A stretch of 64,000 nucleotides of DNA from Polaromonas sp. P2-4 (GCA_024703855.1 CP087965.1:3650001-3714000), one strand, 5' to 3'; positions 1-10,765 are shown, counted from the first letter of the stretch. The notes: generated by a model not told the origin, from the letters alone. Made by a program: numbers and translations.

Positions 1-827
1 AGCAAAAAGGCAGTATCCAAACCGGTGCTGGCCAAGACCAAAGTCGTCGCCAAACCCGTCAAACCCAAGGTTGAACCTGTGAAAAAACCTGCCGTGAAAG
101 CGTCTGCCAAGCCTGTTGCAAAAGACAGCAAAACCGCCAGCAGCCCGAAAGCGGCAACGCCCGCCGCGCACCAGCCCGCCCCCAGGCCCGCTCAGGTGCC
201 GGTTCGCATGGCTTCTGCACCCCTGAAACCCGGTCGAAGAAGTTCCGCCCGGACTGCTACCCAATCACCCCCGCCCGCACCTATGGTGCCAACCCATGCG
301 CCCGACGCAGCCAAAGCCAGTTACTCCACAATGATCGAACGTGTGATCGCGCCGCCCATTCAGGCGGCCGCCAAAAAGACCCCAAGCTTGCCAACAACTG
401 GAAGACGACGTCCGCCGAGCAGTTGACGGACGAAGAAGTCAAGGCCATGCCTGATTCCGAGTATATGAACGAAAAGCAGCTGGCGTTCTTTCGCCACAAG
501 CTGTCGGTGCTCAAGCAGGACATCCACAACAGCGCCGGCGAGACCACCGAACACCTGCGCGAAGACACCGCCGTGGTGCCCGACCCGGCAGACCGCGCCA
601 CGATCGAGGAAGAGCATGCGCTGGAGCTGCGGACCCGTGACCGCGAACGCAAACTGCTCAAGAAAATCGAGCAGTCGATTGCCCGCATTGATTCCGGTGA
701 CTACGGTTACTGCGATGAAACCGGCGAGCCTATTGGCGTCGGTCGCCTGATCGCACGTCCTACGGCCAATTTGTCGCTCGAAGCGCAGCAGCGCCGCGAA
801 CTCAAGCAGAAAATGTTTGGAGACTGA
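1..827 (+). CDS. dksA: RNA polymerase-binding factor DksA (5' partial, frameshifted)
   Basis: DksA binds in the RNA polymerase secondary channel and, with ppGpp, tunes rRNA and amino-acid promoters. The reading frame is open at the window edge. The N-terminal part (1 to about 375) is a Lys/Ala/Pro-rich tail, common on Comamonadaceae DksA. The conserved part (about 380-827) has the coiled-coil tip motif DPADRAT, corresponding to the acidic residues that act in the secondary channel, and the C-terminal segment YGYCDETGEPIG. Only one cysteine of the usual four-Cys zinc finger remains, as in other cysteine-poor DksA proteins. The two parts are in different frames, joined at the A5 run near 373-377, most likely a one-base sequence error. 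Confidence 0.93.
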
Positions 828-870
828 CGGCCGGCTAGCCGGCTGAAAGCTTTTTTTTAATCGCCCTGAT

Positions 871-2690
871 ATGGCCAAAGAAGACACCGCTCCAGGCTTG
901 CTGTCCAAGATGGTGAAGTTCGTTCGGAATCCCGCTACGAGCTGGTCGGATCTGGACACCGTGCAAACAGACCGGGACGAGGCCTTGAGCAAGCAATTGC
1001 TCAAGGAAATGATTGAGCGCAAGCGCCAAAACGACTTTGTGCGCAAGCGCGAATTCGACATGCTGCGCAAAATGCGCAAACGCGAAACCATGGTGGGCGT
1101 GGGCCAGGACCAGGGCGGTAGGCCTTCGTTTTTTCAGAGCAGCATGCCCTCCAAGCCCGATGACCGGGCGTCGACGCTTAAGAAGATCGACGAGATCGAA
1201 GCCCAGATGTCCATGCAATGGTGGAAAACCAAGAGCAGCAATACATCGGACAACTCGGTGCAAGCGACGCTGGTGCCTAATGGCAAGGCACCCGTGACGC
1301 CGTCCACCCTGCTGGATAACGCGTTGCCCTCCGCTTACAAGGCCACGGCACCGGCGGGGTTGCAATCTTCGGAAAAGAATGCCGGGCAAAGTGTGTCAAT
1401 GCAAGCGCCGTTGCCGACCGAGTCTGGCGGTTTGCCCATGTTGCCTGCCGCCACCAAGTCAGCCAGCCTCGCGGCCAAAGCCCCTGCGATTGGCGGCTTG
1501 TCGAACATTGGGTGGGAGGGCGAGAGTCGCAGCTCGGAGTTTTCGCCGTCCAAAGTCTCTGCGGTGGAGGTCGAGGAAATCGTGGCGCACGATGCCGAGC
1601 TTGAGGAAGCCGCCATCCGCTTCGCCAATGGCGATGATGCGGGTGCTGAGGCCGGCTTGCTCGAAATTCTGGCGCCGGGTGGCCCCTGTACCGGACATGC
1701 TGAAACCTGGTTGGCGCTGTTTGACCTGTACCGCGCCACCGCACAGCAAGACAAATTCGACGCAGCCGCCATGGAGTTTGCCGAACAATTTGGCCGCTCG
1801 GCACCCCAGTGGTTCTCCATGCCCGACATGGTGAAAATGCTCAACGAACCGGCGGGCAAAGTGGGTAATTCGGGCAATGGACCGGTTGCTGACTGGGTTT
1901 GCCCTTCGGTGTTGGGCATCCAGACCGTGGCGGCCCTGAAGGCTGCACTGGCCAGGGCCCCTATGCCGTGGCGTCTGGACTGGAGCAACCTTAAAACCAT
2001 TGAAATGGCTGCCGTTGCGCCTTTGTCCCTGGTCTTCAGTGGCTGGGCGGCCCAGCCAATCCAGTTGCGGTTTATAGGCGATGTCCAGCTGCAAAAGGTG
2101 CTGCACCACGCCACACCTTCGGGCAACCGTGACGCACCTCAAAACTGGTGGCAATTGCGCATGGAGGCATTGCGTGTGACGCACCGGCCCGACGACTTTG
2201 AGCTGGTTGCCCTCGATTTTTGCGTAACCTACGAAGTTTCTCCGCCGACCTGGGCCAGCGCACGTTGTGACTACAAACCGCTGGACGCACAGGGTGGCGC
2301 CATGAGCGGTCAAACCATTATTGGCGATGTCTACCGTGACTCCGCGCCTTCCAGTCTCAGTGCGATGGAGGGCGATACCCAGATGGATGCCCTGAGCTCA
2401 CAGATGAGCAATCTGCTTTCAGTGGAGCTGTCCGGCCAGATACAGGGAGACGCGACAGCCATTCTGGACCGGCTGGAGGTCAAGCTCATGGGCGCCGACA
2501 TGCTGCTGATTTCCTGCGCCAAGCTGATCCGTGTCGATTTTTCTGCCGCAGGGACACTGTTAAACTGGGTGTCGGCCCGTCAGGCCGAAAACCGTTCCGT
2601 ACAGTTCTCGGAGGTTAACCGCCTGGTGGCCTCTTTTTCAATGTCATCGGAATCACGGAAAACGCGAGAGTGCTTGTTCGCGTCGACTGA
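871..2690 (+). CDS. Unrecognised protein with C-terminal STAS-like domain (frameshifted near end)
   Basis: About 605 residues, function unknown. The N-terminal 70 residues are charged and helical (many Lys/Arg/Glu), followed by a low-complexity linker. The last ~90 residues (from about GDATAILDRLEV, then LLISCAKLIRVDFSAAGTLL) resemble a STAS fold as found in anti-anti-sigma or MlaB-type proteins; this is inference from pattern only. The open frame runs on to 2799, but restoring one T in the T5 run at 2634-2638 gives the natural ending VRVD with a stop at 2688-2690, so the true end is probably 2690. It lies 44 bp after dksA on the same strand. Confidence 0.7.
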
Positions 2691-2800
2691 GGTCCGTCTT
2701 CCCAAGCTGGCCTTGCACGGCTGCTTCGATCTCTCGCTGCGTGTGCCCCATTCATTGCCGTACGCAGCCTCACCAGTCCCGCTGTCGCCGTGTAATTAAA

Positions 2801-2848
2801 TGCTATATTTTTATAGCTAACTACGCCCTTGCTTATTGGGCATGAGAG
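2801..2848 (+). repeat. Dispersed ~55-bp repeat, copy 1
   Basis: Shares the family start TGCTAT and two small hairpins: GCTATA/TATAGC around a T-rich loop, then GCCC...GGGC. The family end GAGGCC is degenerate here. It lies between the STAS-like gene and mraZ. Confidence 0.7.
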
Positions 2849-3135
2849 CATTCTGACCACATTACTGGCTGACTAAACCGCTCTTTTCGAGCTTTCTGAC
2901 TTCAGCCTGAGGCAGTTTCATGCCGAACAAAAAGAGCATTGCGCACGCTTGTCGGCGGGAGGCGCTACTCAAGTTCCAGCTTAAAGCAACACTTTCATTA
3001 TTACTGCTAAGTACTTAATTCAGAACGATTTTTAATCTGGGTCAACTTTTGGTTGTGCTTCTAAGTCCTTGATTTCATTGAAATAATTTGTTTCAAACCG
3101 TTTGTTTGCGCTTGCTCGTTGAAAGTTTCCTGATA

Positions 3136-3170
3136 AAGTGGGAGAAAGTGCAATTAAGTGGTGAAAAGTG
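3136..3170 (+). promoter_or_regulatory. MraZ-type direct repeats upstream of mraZ
   Basis: Two 15-mers, AAGTGGGAGAAAGTG (3136-3150) and AAGTGGTGAAAAGTG (3156-3170), match at 13 of 15 positions and repeat with a 20-bp period, about two helical turns. MraZ is known to bind GTGG-containing direct repeats in its own promoter and repress the dcw operon. The boxes end 20 bp before the chosen mraZ start. Confidence 0.75.
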
Positions 3171-3190
3171 TTTTCCAAAGGTTTCTAGCG

Positions 3191-3619
3191 GTGTTTCAAG
3201 GCGCGTCCTCATTAACTCTCGATACCAAGGGTCGGCTCTCTGTGCCAACCCGGTATCGTGACGTGCTGAGCGCCACCGCCTCCAACCAGCTCACCATCAC
3301 CAAGCATCCGCACGGCTGCCTTATGATTTTCCCACGCAACGAATGGGAAAAATTCCGTGAACGTATTGCGTCCCTGCCCATGCAGGCGCAATGGTGGAAG
3401 CGGATTTTTCTGGGTAATGCCATGGATGTGGACATGGATGCAACGGGCCGTGTGCTGGTATCGCCTGAACTACGCGCAGCGGCTGGCATCAGCAAAGACA
3501 CAGTACTGTTGGGCATGGGCGGTTATTTCGAGCTCTGGGATGCGGCAACCTATGCTGTACAGGAAGCGGAACAGATGAAGGCTGAAATGCCCGATGTTTT
3601 CAGAGACTTTTCATTCTGA
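3191..3619 (+). CDS. mraZ: Transcriptional regulator MraZ
   Basis: MraZ is the AbrB-fold DNA-binding autorepressor of the division and cell wall cluster. The 142-residue product starts [20 protein letters not shown], the canonical N-terminus, and has the second repeat [14 protein letters not shown]; these are the two SpoVT/AbrB-like halves. I chose the GTG at 3191 because the family starts at FQGA; it is preceded by AAAGG at 3177-3181. A longer frame from 3158 would run through the MraZ boxes. It is the first gene of the dcw operon, 9 bp before rsmH. Confidence 0.95.
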   Translation: MFQGASSLTLDTKGRLSVPTRYRDVLSATASNQLTITKHPHGCLMIFPRNEWEKFRERIASLPMQAQWWKRIFLGNAMDVDMDATGRVLVSPELRAAAGISKDTVLLGMGGYFELWDAATYAVQEAEQMKAEMPDVFRDFSF

Positions 3620-3628
3620 AAGAAAACG

Positions 3629-4546
3629 GTGCAAGACACATGGACACACCGCACCGTCTTGTTGAACGAAGCCATTGCGGCGCTTCACATCAACCCGGAC
3701 GGCCACTACATCGACGCGACTTTCGGTCGCGGTGGGCATTCCCGCCTGTTGCTGTCGCAGCTCTCGCCTCAGGGGCGCCTGACGGCATTCGACAAAGACC
3801 TCGACGCGATTGCAGAGGCGCAAACCATTACCGATCCGCGCTTTTCAATCCGCCACGAAGGCTTCATGCATCTGGGCCAACTGCCGGCTGCCAGCGCAGC
3901 CGGCGTGCTGATGGACCTGGGCGTGAGCTCGCCCCAGATCGACAATCCGGTGCGTGGTTTTTCTTTTCGTTCAGAGGGGCCTCTGGACATGCGCATGGAC
4001 ACTACGCGCGGTCAGAGCGTTGCCGATTGGCTGGCAGACGCATCCATAGAAACCATGACGGAGGTGATTCGTGAATATGGCGAAGAACGGTTTGCTGGGC
4101 AGGTTGCAAAGGCGATTGATCGTCGCCGACAAGAACGGGGCCCTCTTCGAAGCACCGCTGAACTGGCCGAAGTCGTGGCTGGCGCGGTCAAAACCCGCGA
4201 GCCGGGCAAGGACCCTGCAACGCGCACATTTCAGGCTTTTCGGATTTTCATCAACGCCGAACTTGAAGAGCTGCAACAGGCGTTAGATGCGTCACTGAAA
4301 GTGCTTCAACCGGGAGGCCGTCTGGTGGTGATCAGTTTTCATTCGCTCGAAGACCGCATCGTCAAGCAATTCATTGCCGGGCATTCGCGCGAGGTGTTTG
4401 ACCGCCGCGCCCCTTTTGCGGCCCCCAAGGCCATGAAGCTCAAGGCCCTGGGCCGCATCAAGCCCAGTGAAGAAGAAGTTGCGGGCAATCCGCGTTCGCG
4501 CAGCGCCGTCATGCGTGTGGCCGAGCGCACCGAGGTGGCTGCATGA
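3629..4546 (+). CDS. rsmH: 16S rRNA (cytosine(1402)-N4)-methyltransferase RsmH
   Basis: S-adenosylmethionine-dependent methyltransferase that modifies C1402 of 16S rRNA. The 305-residue product has the SAM-binding [10 protein letters not shown], then [12 protein letters not shown] and the C-terminal [16 protein letters not shown], all diagnostic for MraW/RsmH. The start is GTG at 3629, shortly after the mraZ stop. The stop TGA at 4544-4546 overlaps the ATG at 4543 of the next short frame (ATGA). No interruption. Confidence 0.97.
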   Translation: MQDTWTHRTVLLNEAIAALHINPDGHYIDATFGRGGHSRLLLSQLSPQGRLTAFDKDLDAIAEAQTITDPRFSIRHEGFMHLGQLPAASAAGVLMDLGVSSPQIDNPVRGFSFRSEGPLDMRMDTTRGQSVADWLADASIETMTEVIREYGEERFAGQVAKAIDRRRQERGPLRSTAELAEVVAGAVKTREPGKDPATRTFQAFRIFINAELEELQQALDASLKVLQPGGRLVVISFHSLEDRIVKQFIAGHSREVFDRRAPFAAPKAMKLKALGRIKPSEEEVAGNPRSRSAVMRVAERTEVAA

Positions 4547-4683
4547 ACACCGCAGAGCTGCTCCAGGGCGGACGCACTACCGCGAGCGTGGGAGCTATTT
4601 TTCCGCCGGGCCGCCCCAAGGAAAAAACGGCCCCCTCGGGGGGCAGCGCAGTACACGAAGTGACAAGCGTGGGGGCCATATGA
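4543..4683 (+). CDS. Possible 46-codon bridging ORF between rsmH and ftsL
   Basis: A short frame that starts in an ATGA overlap with the rsmH stop and ends in an ATGA overlap with the ftsL start, so it could translationally couple the two genes. Its second half is a REP-like element (4604-4677), so the peptide may be a by-product of repeat insertion. There is no recognisable domain. It may have no product role and serve only to carry ribosomes to ftsL. Confidence 0.4.
   Translation: MNTAELLQGGRTTASVGAIFPPGRPKEKTAPSGGSAVHEVTSVGAI
4604..4677 (+). repeat. REP-like GC-rich element upstream of ftsL
   Basis: Contains CCGCCCCAAGG, the palindromic core GGCCCCCTCGGGGGGC and the tail GAAGTGACAAGCGTGGGGGC. 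Elements of this appearance are widespread between genes in Comamonadaceae; I recognise the type but cannot cite a name. It ends 2 bp before the ftsL ATG. Confidence 0.75.
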
Positions 4684-4973
4684 CTCGCCTGAACTTGGTC
4701 CTGTTGCTGGCCGTGGTGGCCAGCGCACTGTATCTGGTCCGTACGCAGTATGAGTCGCGCCGTCTCTATGTCGAGCTGGAAAAAGCCACGGCCCTGAGTC
4801 GGAAAATAGAAGCGGATAATGAACGCCTGCAGGTGGAAAAGCGCGCTCAGGCCACGCCGCTTCGGGTTGAAAAGCTCGCCCGGGATCGTCTGCAAATGCG
4901 CACGACAACGCCTGCCATCACGCAGTACGTAAGCTACAAGGATGCTGCAACGACCTGCAGGTGCGCAGCATGA
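4680..4973 (+). CDS. ftsL: Cell division protein FtsL
   Basis: FtsL is a single-pass membrane protein that forms the FtsQLB subcomplex and activates FtsWI at the septum. The 97-residue product begins with a transmembrane segment (LNLVLLLAVVASALYLV, residues about 4-20) followed by a periplasmic coiled coil (residues about 24-65), the normal layout. ATG at 4680 is chosen because it overlaps the upstream frame as ATGA and places the membrane segment at the N-terminus. The stop TGA (4971-4973) overlaps the ftsI ATG at 4970. Confidence 0.9.
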   Translation: MTRLNLVLLLAVVASALYLVRTQYESRRLYVELEKATALSRKIEADNERLQVEKRAQATPLRVEKLARDRLQMRTTTPAITQYVSYKDAATTCRCAA

Positions 4974-6700
4974 GTAAAAGCGTCCTTTACACATCAAGCC
5001 CCTTGCTGGCCAGCAAGACACCGGTCTGGCGCAGCAAATTCATCGTGGCAGGCATTGCGCTGGCCTTTGCGGGGCTGGCAGGCCGGGCGGCCTACATCCA
5101 GATTTTCGGCAATGAGTTTTTTCAACGCCAGGGCGAGGTCCGCTTTGCGCGAACCCTGGAACTGCCGGCCAACCGTGGCCGGATTCTGGACCGCAACGGC
5201 CTGATCCTGGCTTCCAGCGTGCCCGCTCAAAGCCTTTGGGCCATTCCCGAGGATGTTGAGGCAAGCAAGTCCCAGCTCGCAGAACTCGCCATGCTGCTTG
5301 AGATGCCTCTGGCCGATTTGAAAAAAAGTTGGGTGACGAGGACAAAACCTTTGTTTGGCTCAAGCGCCAGGTCGACGAGCCGGTGGCCCAGAAAATCCAT
5401 GCGCTGGGGATCAAGGGCATTTACCAGCGCAAGGAATACAAGCGCAAGTACCCCGAGGGCGAGGCGGCTGCGCATGTGGTTGGCTTCACCAACGTCGAAG
5501 ACAACGGCCAGGAGGGCATAGAGCTCTCCTTCAACAAAGAGCTCGCCGGCAAGGCCGGCTCACGGCGCGTGATCAAGGACCGGCTCGGCCGCGTGGTCGA
5601 AGGCGTCGGTGAGCAGGTGCCGCCGGTCGAGGGCAAAGACATCCAGTTGAGCGTTGATAGCAAGGTGCAGTTCTTTGCCTACCAAAAGCTGCGCGATGCC
5701 GTGACCGCGCGCAAGGCCAAGGCCGGCAGCGTGGTGGTGCTCGATGCGATCACTGGCGAGGTGCTGGCGCTCGCCAACTATCCGAGCTACGTACCTGACA
5801 AGCGGCAGAACCTCACCGGCGAGCAACTGCGCAACCGCGCGCTGACTGACACCTTCGAGCCCGGCTCAACGATGAAGCCGATCACGGTCGCGATGGCGCT
5901 CGAGGCCGGCCGGGTGAAGCCGCAGACCCTCGTCGAAACCGGGCCTGGCCGCTTTAGCATAGGCGGCTTCACCATCAGCGATACCCACAACTACGGCACG
6001 CTGACCGTCGAGGGCGTGATCCAGAAGTCCAGCAACGTCGGTGCGTTAAAGATCGCGCAGAAGATGAGCCCGCATGAGATGTGGGATACCTATACGGCGC
6101 TCGGCTACGGCCAGAAGCCCCAGATCCAGTTCCCCGGCGCCGTGACGGGCCGACTGCGGCCGTGGAAAAACTGGCGGCCGGTTGAGCAGGCGACCATGGC
6201 GTACGGCTACGGGCTCTCGGCCTCGCTGTTCCAGATGGCGCACTCCTACACGTCCTTCGCGCACGATGGGCAAATCATTCCGGTCACGATGCTCAAGAGC
6301 AGCGAGCCGGCGATCGGCGTCAGGGTGTTTTCTGCCGAGAACGTACGCCGTGCGCCGGATGCTCCAGATGGCCGCGGCACCGGGCGGCACCGGCCAACTG
6401 GCGCAGACGGTCGGCTATTCGGTCGGCGGAAAGTCGGGCACTGCGCACAAGCAGGTCGGCAAAGGCTATGCCAGCAATAAATACCGGGCATGGTTCACCG
6501 GCATGGCGCCCATCGAGTCACCGCGCATCATCGTAGCGGTGATGATCGACGAGCCGAGCGATGGTCAGTACTATGGCGGCCTCGCGGCTGCCCCGGTATT
6601 TAGCGAAGTGGTGCAGCAGACGTTGCGCATGATGGGTGTGCAGCCCGACATGAGCGTCAAGCCGCAAATCGTCACGCAAGCTGTCGAGGAGTCGTTTTGA
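4970..6700 (+). CDS. ftsI: Peptidoglycan D,D-transpeptidase FtsI (PBP3), two frameshifts
   Basis: Septal penicillin-binding protein that crosslinks peptidoglycan during division. An N-terminal membrane anchor (about residues 23-44) precedes the dimerisation domain and the transpeptidase domain with STMK (active-site Ser in EPGSTMKPITVA), SSN and KSGTA, all intact. The frame breaks at the A7 run near 5322-5328 (one A missing) and near 6345-6355; either side aligns continuously to PBP3. The gene overlaps ftsL and murE by 4 nt each. I read the breaks as sequence errors because the gene is essential and all catalytic motifs are kept. Confidence 0.93.
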
Positions 6701-8196
6701 CAACGCAACTCCACACTCCTGAACAAGCGGCCCGCTGGCTGCGCGAGCGCGTGACCGGAGGCCTCTGGACCGACAGCCGCAAGGTGACCGATGGCGACGG
6801 CTTTATTGCCTGGCCCGGTGCCGCAACGGATGGCCGCAAGTATGTCGGTGACGTGCTCGCCGCGGGCGCCCGCGCCTGCCTGGTTGAGCAGGAGGGTGCC
6901 CAGGCCTACGATTTTCGTGACGAAAGGGTCGCAGCCTATGCCGGACTCAAAGCGGCGACGGGTCCCATTGCTGCCGCCTATTTTGATGCGCCGAGCCGGC
7001 AGTTGCAGGTCGCAGCCGTCACCGGCACCAATGGAAAAACGACAACCGCCTGGTGGCTGGCGCAGGCGCTGGGCAGGCTGGGGCGCAAATGCGGTGTCGT
7101 GGGAACCCTGGGTATCGGCGAGCCTGGTGCCATGGTTTCCAATGGACTGACCACGCCTGACCCCGTGTTGCTGCAGCAGCAACTACGGCGTTTTGTGGAC
7201 GAAGGCTTTGTTGCCTGTGCGCTGGAAGCCTCTTCTATCGGTCTCGTGGAGCATCGTCTGGATGCAACTTCCCTGCAGGTCGCCATCTTCACCAACTTCA
7301 CGCAAGACCATCTGGATTACCACGGCTCCATGCCGGCGTATTGGACGGCCAAGGAAATACTGTTTGGCTGGCCCGGTTTGAAGGCCGCAGTCATCAATAT
7401 CGACGACATCCAGGGCACTGCGCTGAGCGCCTCGCTGGCCGCAACAAAGCTGGACGTCTGGACATTTTCCTGCGCCGGGCCTGCGCGGCTTGAAGCCAGA
7501 GAGATTCATCACGGTGCGCAGGGCTTGTGCTTTGATGTGCTTGAAGGCGCCGAGCGCCACAGTATTTCAACCACCATGGTCGGGCAGTACAACGTGTCCA
7601 ACCTGTTGGGCGTGATGGCGGCCCTGCGCACCATGGGCATATCGCTGCGTGACGCCGTGGGTGTTTGTGCTGACTTGCTGCCGGTGCCAGGGCGCATGGA
7701 TGCCCTGGCAGTGGAGGGCCTGCCACTGGTTGTCATTGATTACGCGCATACCCCGGATGCGCTTGAGAAAGTGCTCACAGCGCTTAAGCCGGTCGCGCAA
7801 AGCCGCAGCGGCCAGCTTTGGTGTGTTTTTGGCTGTGGCGGTGACCGTGATGCCAGCAAGCGCCCGCTGATGGCCGCCGTGGCAGAAAAGAATGCTGACC
7901 AGATTGTGGTGACCAGCGACAACCCGCGCAGCGAAAGCCCACAGGCCATCATTGGCCAGGTCTTGTTGGGATTGAGCCATCGGGATGTGGTGCATGTGCA
8001 AGCCGATCGCGCTGCCGCGATTGCCCAAGCGCTGAGCCTGGCACAACCCCAGGATGTGGTGTTGCTGGCGGGCAAAGGGCATGAAAGTTTTCAGGACGTC
8101 AACGGCGTGAAGCTTCCGTTCTCCGACAGGGCGCATGCGCAGGCCGCCCTGAATGCGGTACTGGCGGGTCGCAAGGCAGGAGGGCGTGGCGCATGA
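6697..8196 (+). CDS. murE: UDP-MurNAc-L-Ala-D-Glu:meso-diaminopimelate ligase MurE
   Basis: Cytoplasmic ATP-dependent ligase that adds meso-diaminopimelate to the peptidoglycan precursor. The 499-residue product has the P-loop GTNGKTT at residues 110-116, the substrate motif YAHTPDALE, and DNPR (in TSDNPRSE), which marks the meso-DAP-specific enzymes. The start is TTG at 6697, overlapping the ftsI stop as TTGA; the stop overlaps the murF ATG. No interruption. Confidence 0.96.
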   Translation: MTTQLHTPEQAARWLRERVTGGLWTDSRKVTDGDGFIAWPGAATDGRKYVGDVLAAGARACLVEQEGAQAYDFRDERVAAYAGLKAATGPIAAAYFDAPSRQLQVAAVTGTNGKTTTAWWLAQALGRLGRKCGVVGTLGIGEPGAMVSNGLTTPDPVLLQQQLRRFVDEGFVACALEASSIGLVEHRLDATSLQVAIFTNFTQDHLDYHGSMPAYWTAKEILFGWPGLKAAVINIDDIQGTALSASLAATKLDVWTFSCAGPARLEAREIHHGAQGLCFDVLEGAERHSISTTMVGQYNVSNLLGVMAALRTMGISLRDAVGVCADLLPVPGRMDALAVEGLPLVVIDYAHTPDALEKVLTALKPVAQSRSGQLWCVFGCGGDRDASKRPLMAAVAEKNADQIVVTSDNPRSESPQAIIGQVLLGLSHRDVVHVQADRAAAIAQALSLAQPQDVVLLAGKGHESFQDVNGVKLPFSDRAHAQAALNAVLAGRKAGGRGA

Positions 8197-9594
8197 TGAC
8201 CTTGCAGCAAGCCTTGAGCTGGTTGCCATCCGCGCGGTTGGTAGGCGATGGCAATGTGCCGCTCCTGCGCGTGCATACCGATACGCGCAGTCTGCAGGCC
8301 GGCGATCTGTTTGTGGCGCTCAAGGGTGAGCGCTTTGATGCCCACGAATTTCTGGCGCAAGCCAAGGCGCAAGGCGCTGTTGCAGCGATTGCCCACCAGG
8401 GTCTGGCCGAGGCTGGCCTGCCTGGTCTGGAAGTTGCCGACTCGAAACTGGCGCTGGGCCAGCTTGCAGCCGGCTGGCGTTCGCAATTCAGCTTGCCTCT
8501 TATTGCGGTGACGGGAAGCAACGGCAAAACGACGGTCACGCAGATGATTGCGTCGATTCTGCAGGCCTGGAAATCTGCGGAGGCTTTTGCGACTGAGGGC
8601 AATCTCAACAACGACATTGGCGTGCCTCTGACGCTGCTGCGTCTTCGGGCTTCGCATCAAGTGGGGGTGGTCGAGCTGGGCATGAACCATCCCGGCGAAA
8701 TCGCCTACCTCGCCGCATTGGCCAGGCCCACTGTTGCGCTGGTCAATAACGCCCAGCGGGAACACCTTGAATTCATGGCCACGGTTGAAGCCGTGGCCCG
8801 GGGAGAACGGCTCCGTGCTGCCGTCGCTGGGCACTGATGGCATCGCGGTCTTCCCTGCGGATGATGACTACACGACGGTCTGGCGCGAGCTGGCGGGTTT
8901 GCGCAAGGCCTTGACCTTTGCGCAGACGGGGCCAGCCGATGTCACTGCCGAAGCGCATTGGAGCGGTGATCACTGGCTGGTCGAGGCCAAAACGCCTGCA
9001 GGGCCACTTGATTTTCCTTTGCATATCGCCGGTCGCCACAACGTCAAGAACGCTTTGGCGGCAGTTGCATGTGCGCTTGCCGCAGATGTGCCCTTGTCGT
9101 TCATTTCGGCAGGCTTGTCGGCTTTTGCGCCGGTCAAGGGGCGTTCGCGCGCCGTGCCTGTCCATCTGACCGGTCGCGTATTAACGCTGATTGACGACAC
9201 CTACAACGCCAACCCCGACTCCATGCGCGCTGCCATCGACGTCCTGGCTGAGTTGCCGGGGCCGCGCCTGCTGGTCATGGGCGATATGGGCGAGGTTGGC
9301 GATCAGGGGCCGCAGTTTCATGACGAGGCCGGTCGGCATGCCCGTGCGCTGGGCATCGAAAAGCTTTTCACGCTGGGCGGCCAGTCTGAAAAGGCGGCGA
9401 TGGCTTTTGGTCTGGGACGCCATTTCAATGACATGGGGGAGCTGGCAGCTGCAGTCGTGGCCGAGTTGCCTCATTCGGCTAGCGTGCTGGTCAAGGGCTC
9501 ACGCTTCATGAAAATGGAACGCGTTGTCGAAGCCATCATCGCCTCCTCACAACAACAGCAACAACAAAAAGCGGAGAAGCCTCATGCTGCTTAG
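8193..9594 (+). CDS. murF: UDP-MurNAc-tripeptide:D-Ala-D-Ala ligase MurF, one frameshift
   Basis: Adds D-Ala-D-Ala to the UDP-MurNAc tripeptide. Seen: P-loop [17 protein letters not shown], then [11 protein letters not shown] and [10 protein letters not shown], the MurF signatures. The frame breaks at about 8803, where G4 (CCCGGGGAG) reads through correctly as G3. A polyglutamine tract (CAA/CAG codons, about 9550-9570) precedes the C-terminus. The C-terminus overlaps mraY by 11 nt. Confidence 0.93.
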
Positions 9595-10762
9595 CCTGGC
9601 CCAGTGGCTCCAGTCGGTATCCCCTGAATTTGGCTATTTCAGGGTGTTTCAGTACCTGACATTCCGCGCCGTCATGGCCGCACTCACGGCGCTGCTGATA
9701 GGCCTGCTGGCCGGGCCCTTCGTGATTCGCCGGCTCATCTCGCTCAAGATTGGCCAGCCCATCCGCCAGTACGCGATGCAGACGCATCTGAGCAAAAGCG
9801 GCACGCCCACCATGGGTGGCGTGCTGATTCTTATGTCCATTGGCATCTCGACACTTCTGTGGTTTGACCTGTCCAACCGCTTTGTCTGGATTGTGCTGAT
9901 CGTCACCCTGGGATTCGGTGCCATTGGCTGGGCAGACGACTGGCGCAAAGTGGTGCTCAAAGACCCCGAAGGCATGCGGTCGCGTGAAAAATACCTCTGG
10001 CAATCAGTGATTGGGCTGGTAGCCGCGTTGTACCTGGTGTTCAGCATCTCGGAGAGCTCCAACCTGCGTGTGCTCGAACTGTTCTTCAGCTGGGTGCAGT
10101 CAGGCTTTGATGTGGACCTGCCGCCCAAGGCCGGATTGCTGGTGCCTTTCGTGAAAGAGGTGAGTTATCCGCTGGGTGTGTTTGGATTCGTCATCCTGAC
10201 CTATCTGGTGATTGTGGGCTCCAGCAATGCCGTCAACCTGACAGACGGGCTGGATGGGCTGGCCATCATGCCGGTGGTCATGGTCGGTTCTGCACTGGGT
10301 GTCTTCGCCTATGTCACCGGCAGTTCGGTGTATTCCAAATACCTTCTTTTTCCGTACATTCCCGGTTCGGGCGAGTTGCTGATATTTTGTTCGGCCATGG
10401 CCGGTGCCGGGCTGGCGTTCCTCTGGTTCAACACACATCCGGCCCAGGTGTTCATGGGGGACGTCGGGGCACTGGCGCTGGGGGCTGCATTGGGCACCAT
10501 CGCGGTCATCGTGCGCCAGGAAATTGTGCTGGCCATCATGGGTGGGATTTTTGTCGTGGAAGCCTTGTCCGTGATGATGCAGGTGACCTACTTCAAGTAC
10601 ACCAAGAAGCGCTTCGGCGAAGGGCGGCGCCTCTTCAAAATGGCGCCGCTGCACCACCACTTCGAGAAAAGTGGCTGGAAGGAAACGCAGGTGGTCGTTC
10701 GATTCTGGATCATCACCATGATGCTGTGCCTGGTCGGCCTTTCAACATTGAAGCTCAGGTAA
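9584..10762 (+). CDS. mraY: Phospho-N-acetylmuramoyl-pentapeptide transferase MraY
   Basis: Integral membrane enzyme that transfers phospho-MurNAc-pentapeptide to undecaprenyl phosphate, making lipid I. The 392-residue product has about ten hydrophobic segments and the conserved KSGTPTMGG, the Asp pair in [17 protein letters not shown] and the HHHFEKSGW loop. ATG at 9584 gives the typical start MLLSLAQWL. It overlaps murF and ends 3 bp before murD. Confidence 0.97.
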   Translation: MLLSLAQWLQSVSPEFGYFRVFQYLTFRAVMAALTALLIGLLAGPFVIRRLISLKIGQPIRQYAMQTHLSKSGTPTMGGVLILMSIGISTLLWFDLSNRFVWIVLIVTLGFGAIGWADDWRKVVLKDPEGMRSREKYLWQSVIGLVAALYLVFSISESSNLRVLELFFSWVQSGFDVDLPPKAGLLVPFVKEVSYPLGVFGFVILTYLVIVGSSNAVNLTDGLDGLAIMPVVMVGSALGVFAYVTGSSVYSKYLLFPYIPGSGELLIFCSAMAGAGLAFLWFNTHPAQVFMGDVGALALGAALGTIAVIVRQEIVLAIMGGIFVVEALSVMMQVTYFKYTKKRFGEGRRLFKMAPLHHHFEKSGWKETQVVVRFWIITMMLCLVGLSTLKLR

Positions 10763-10765
10763 GGC

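Larger units (their letters stand above)
2691..3190. other. Intergenic region ahead of the dcw cluster
   Basis: A 500-bp stretch without a convincing gene. It holds one copy of the dispersed repeat (2801-2848), an AT-rich section (about 2990-3110) that probably carries the mraZ promoter, and the direct repeats of a MraZ box (3136-3170). I could not fit a good -35/-10 pair with normal spacing. A 32-codon ORF at 2920-3018 is not supported by codon pattern or context. Confidence 0.6.

Noticed and set aside
2920..3018. 32-codon ORF upstream of mraZ
   Set aside because: It has a weak GAGG upstream but no conservation evidence, no domain, and it sits in a probable promoter region.
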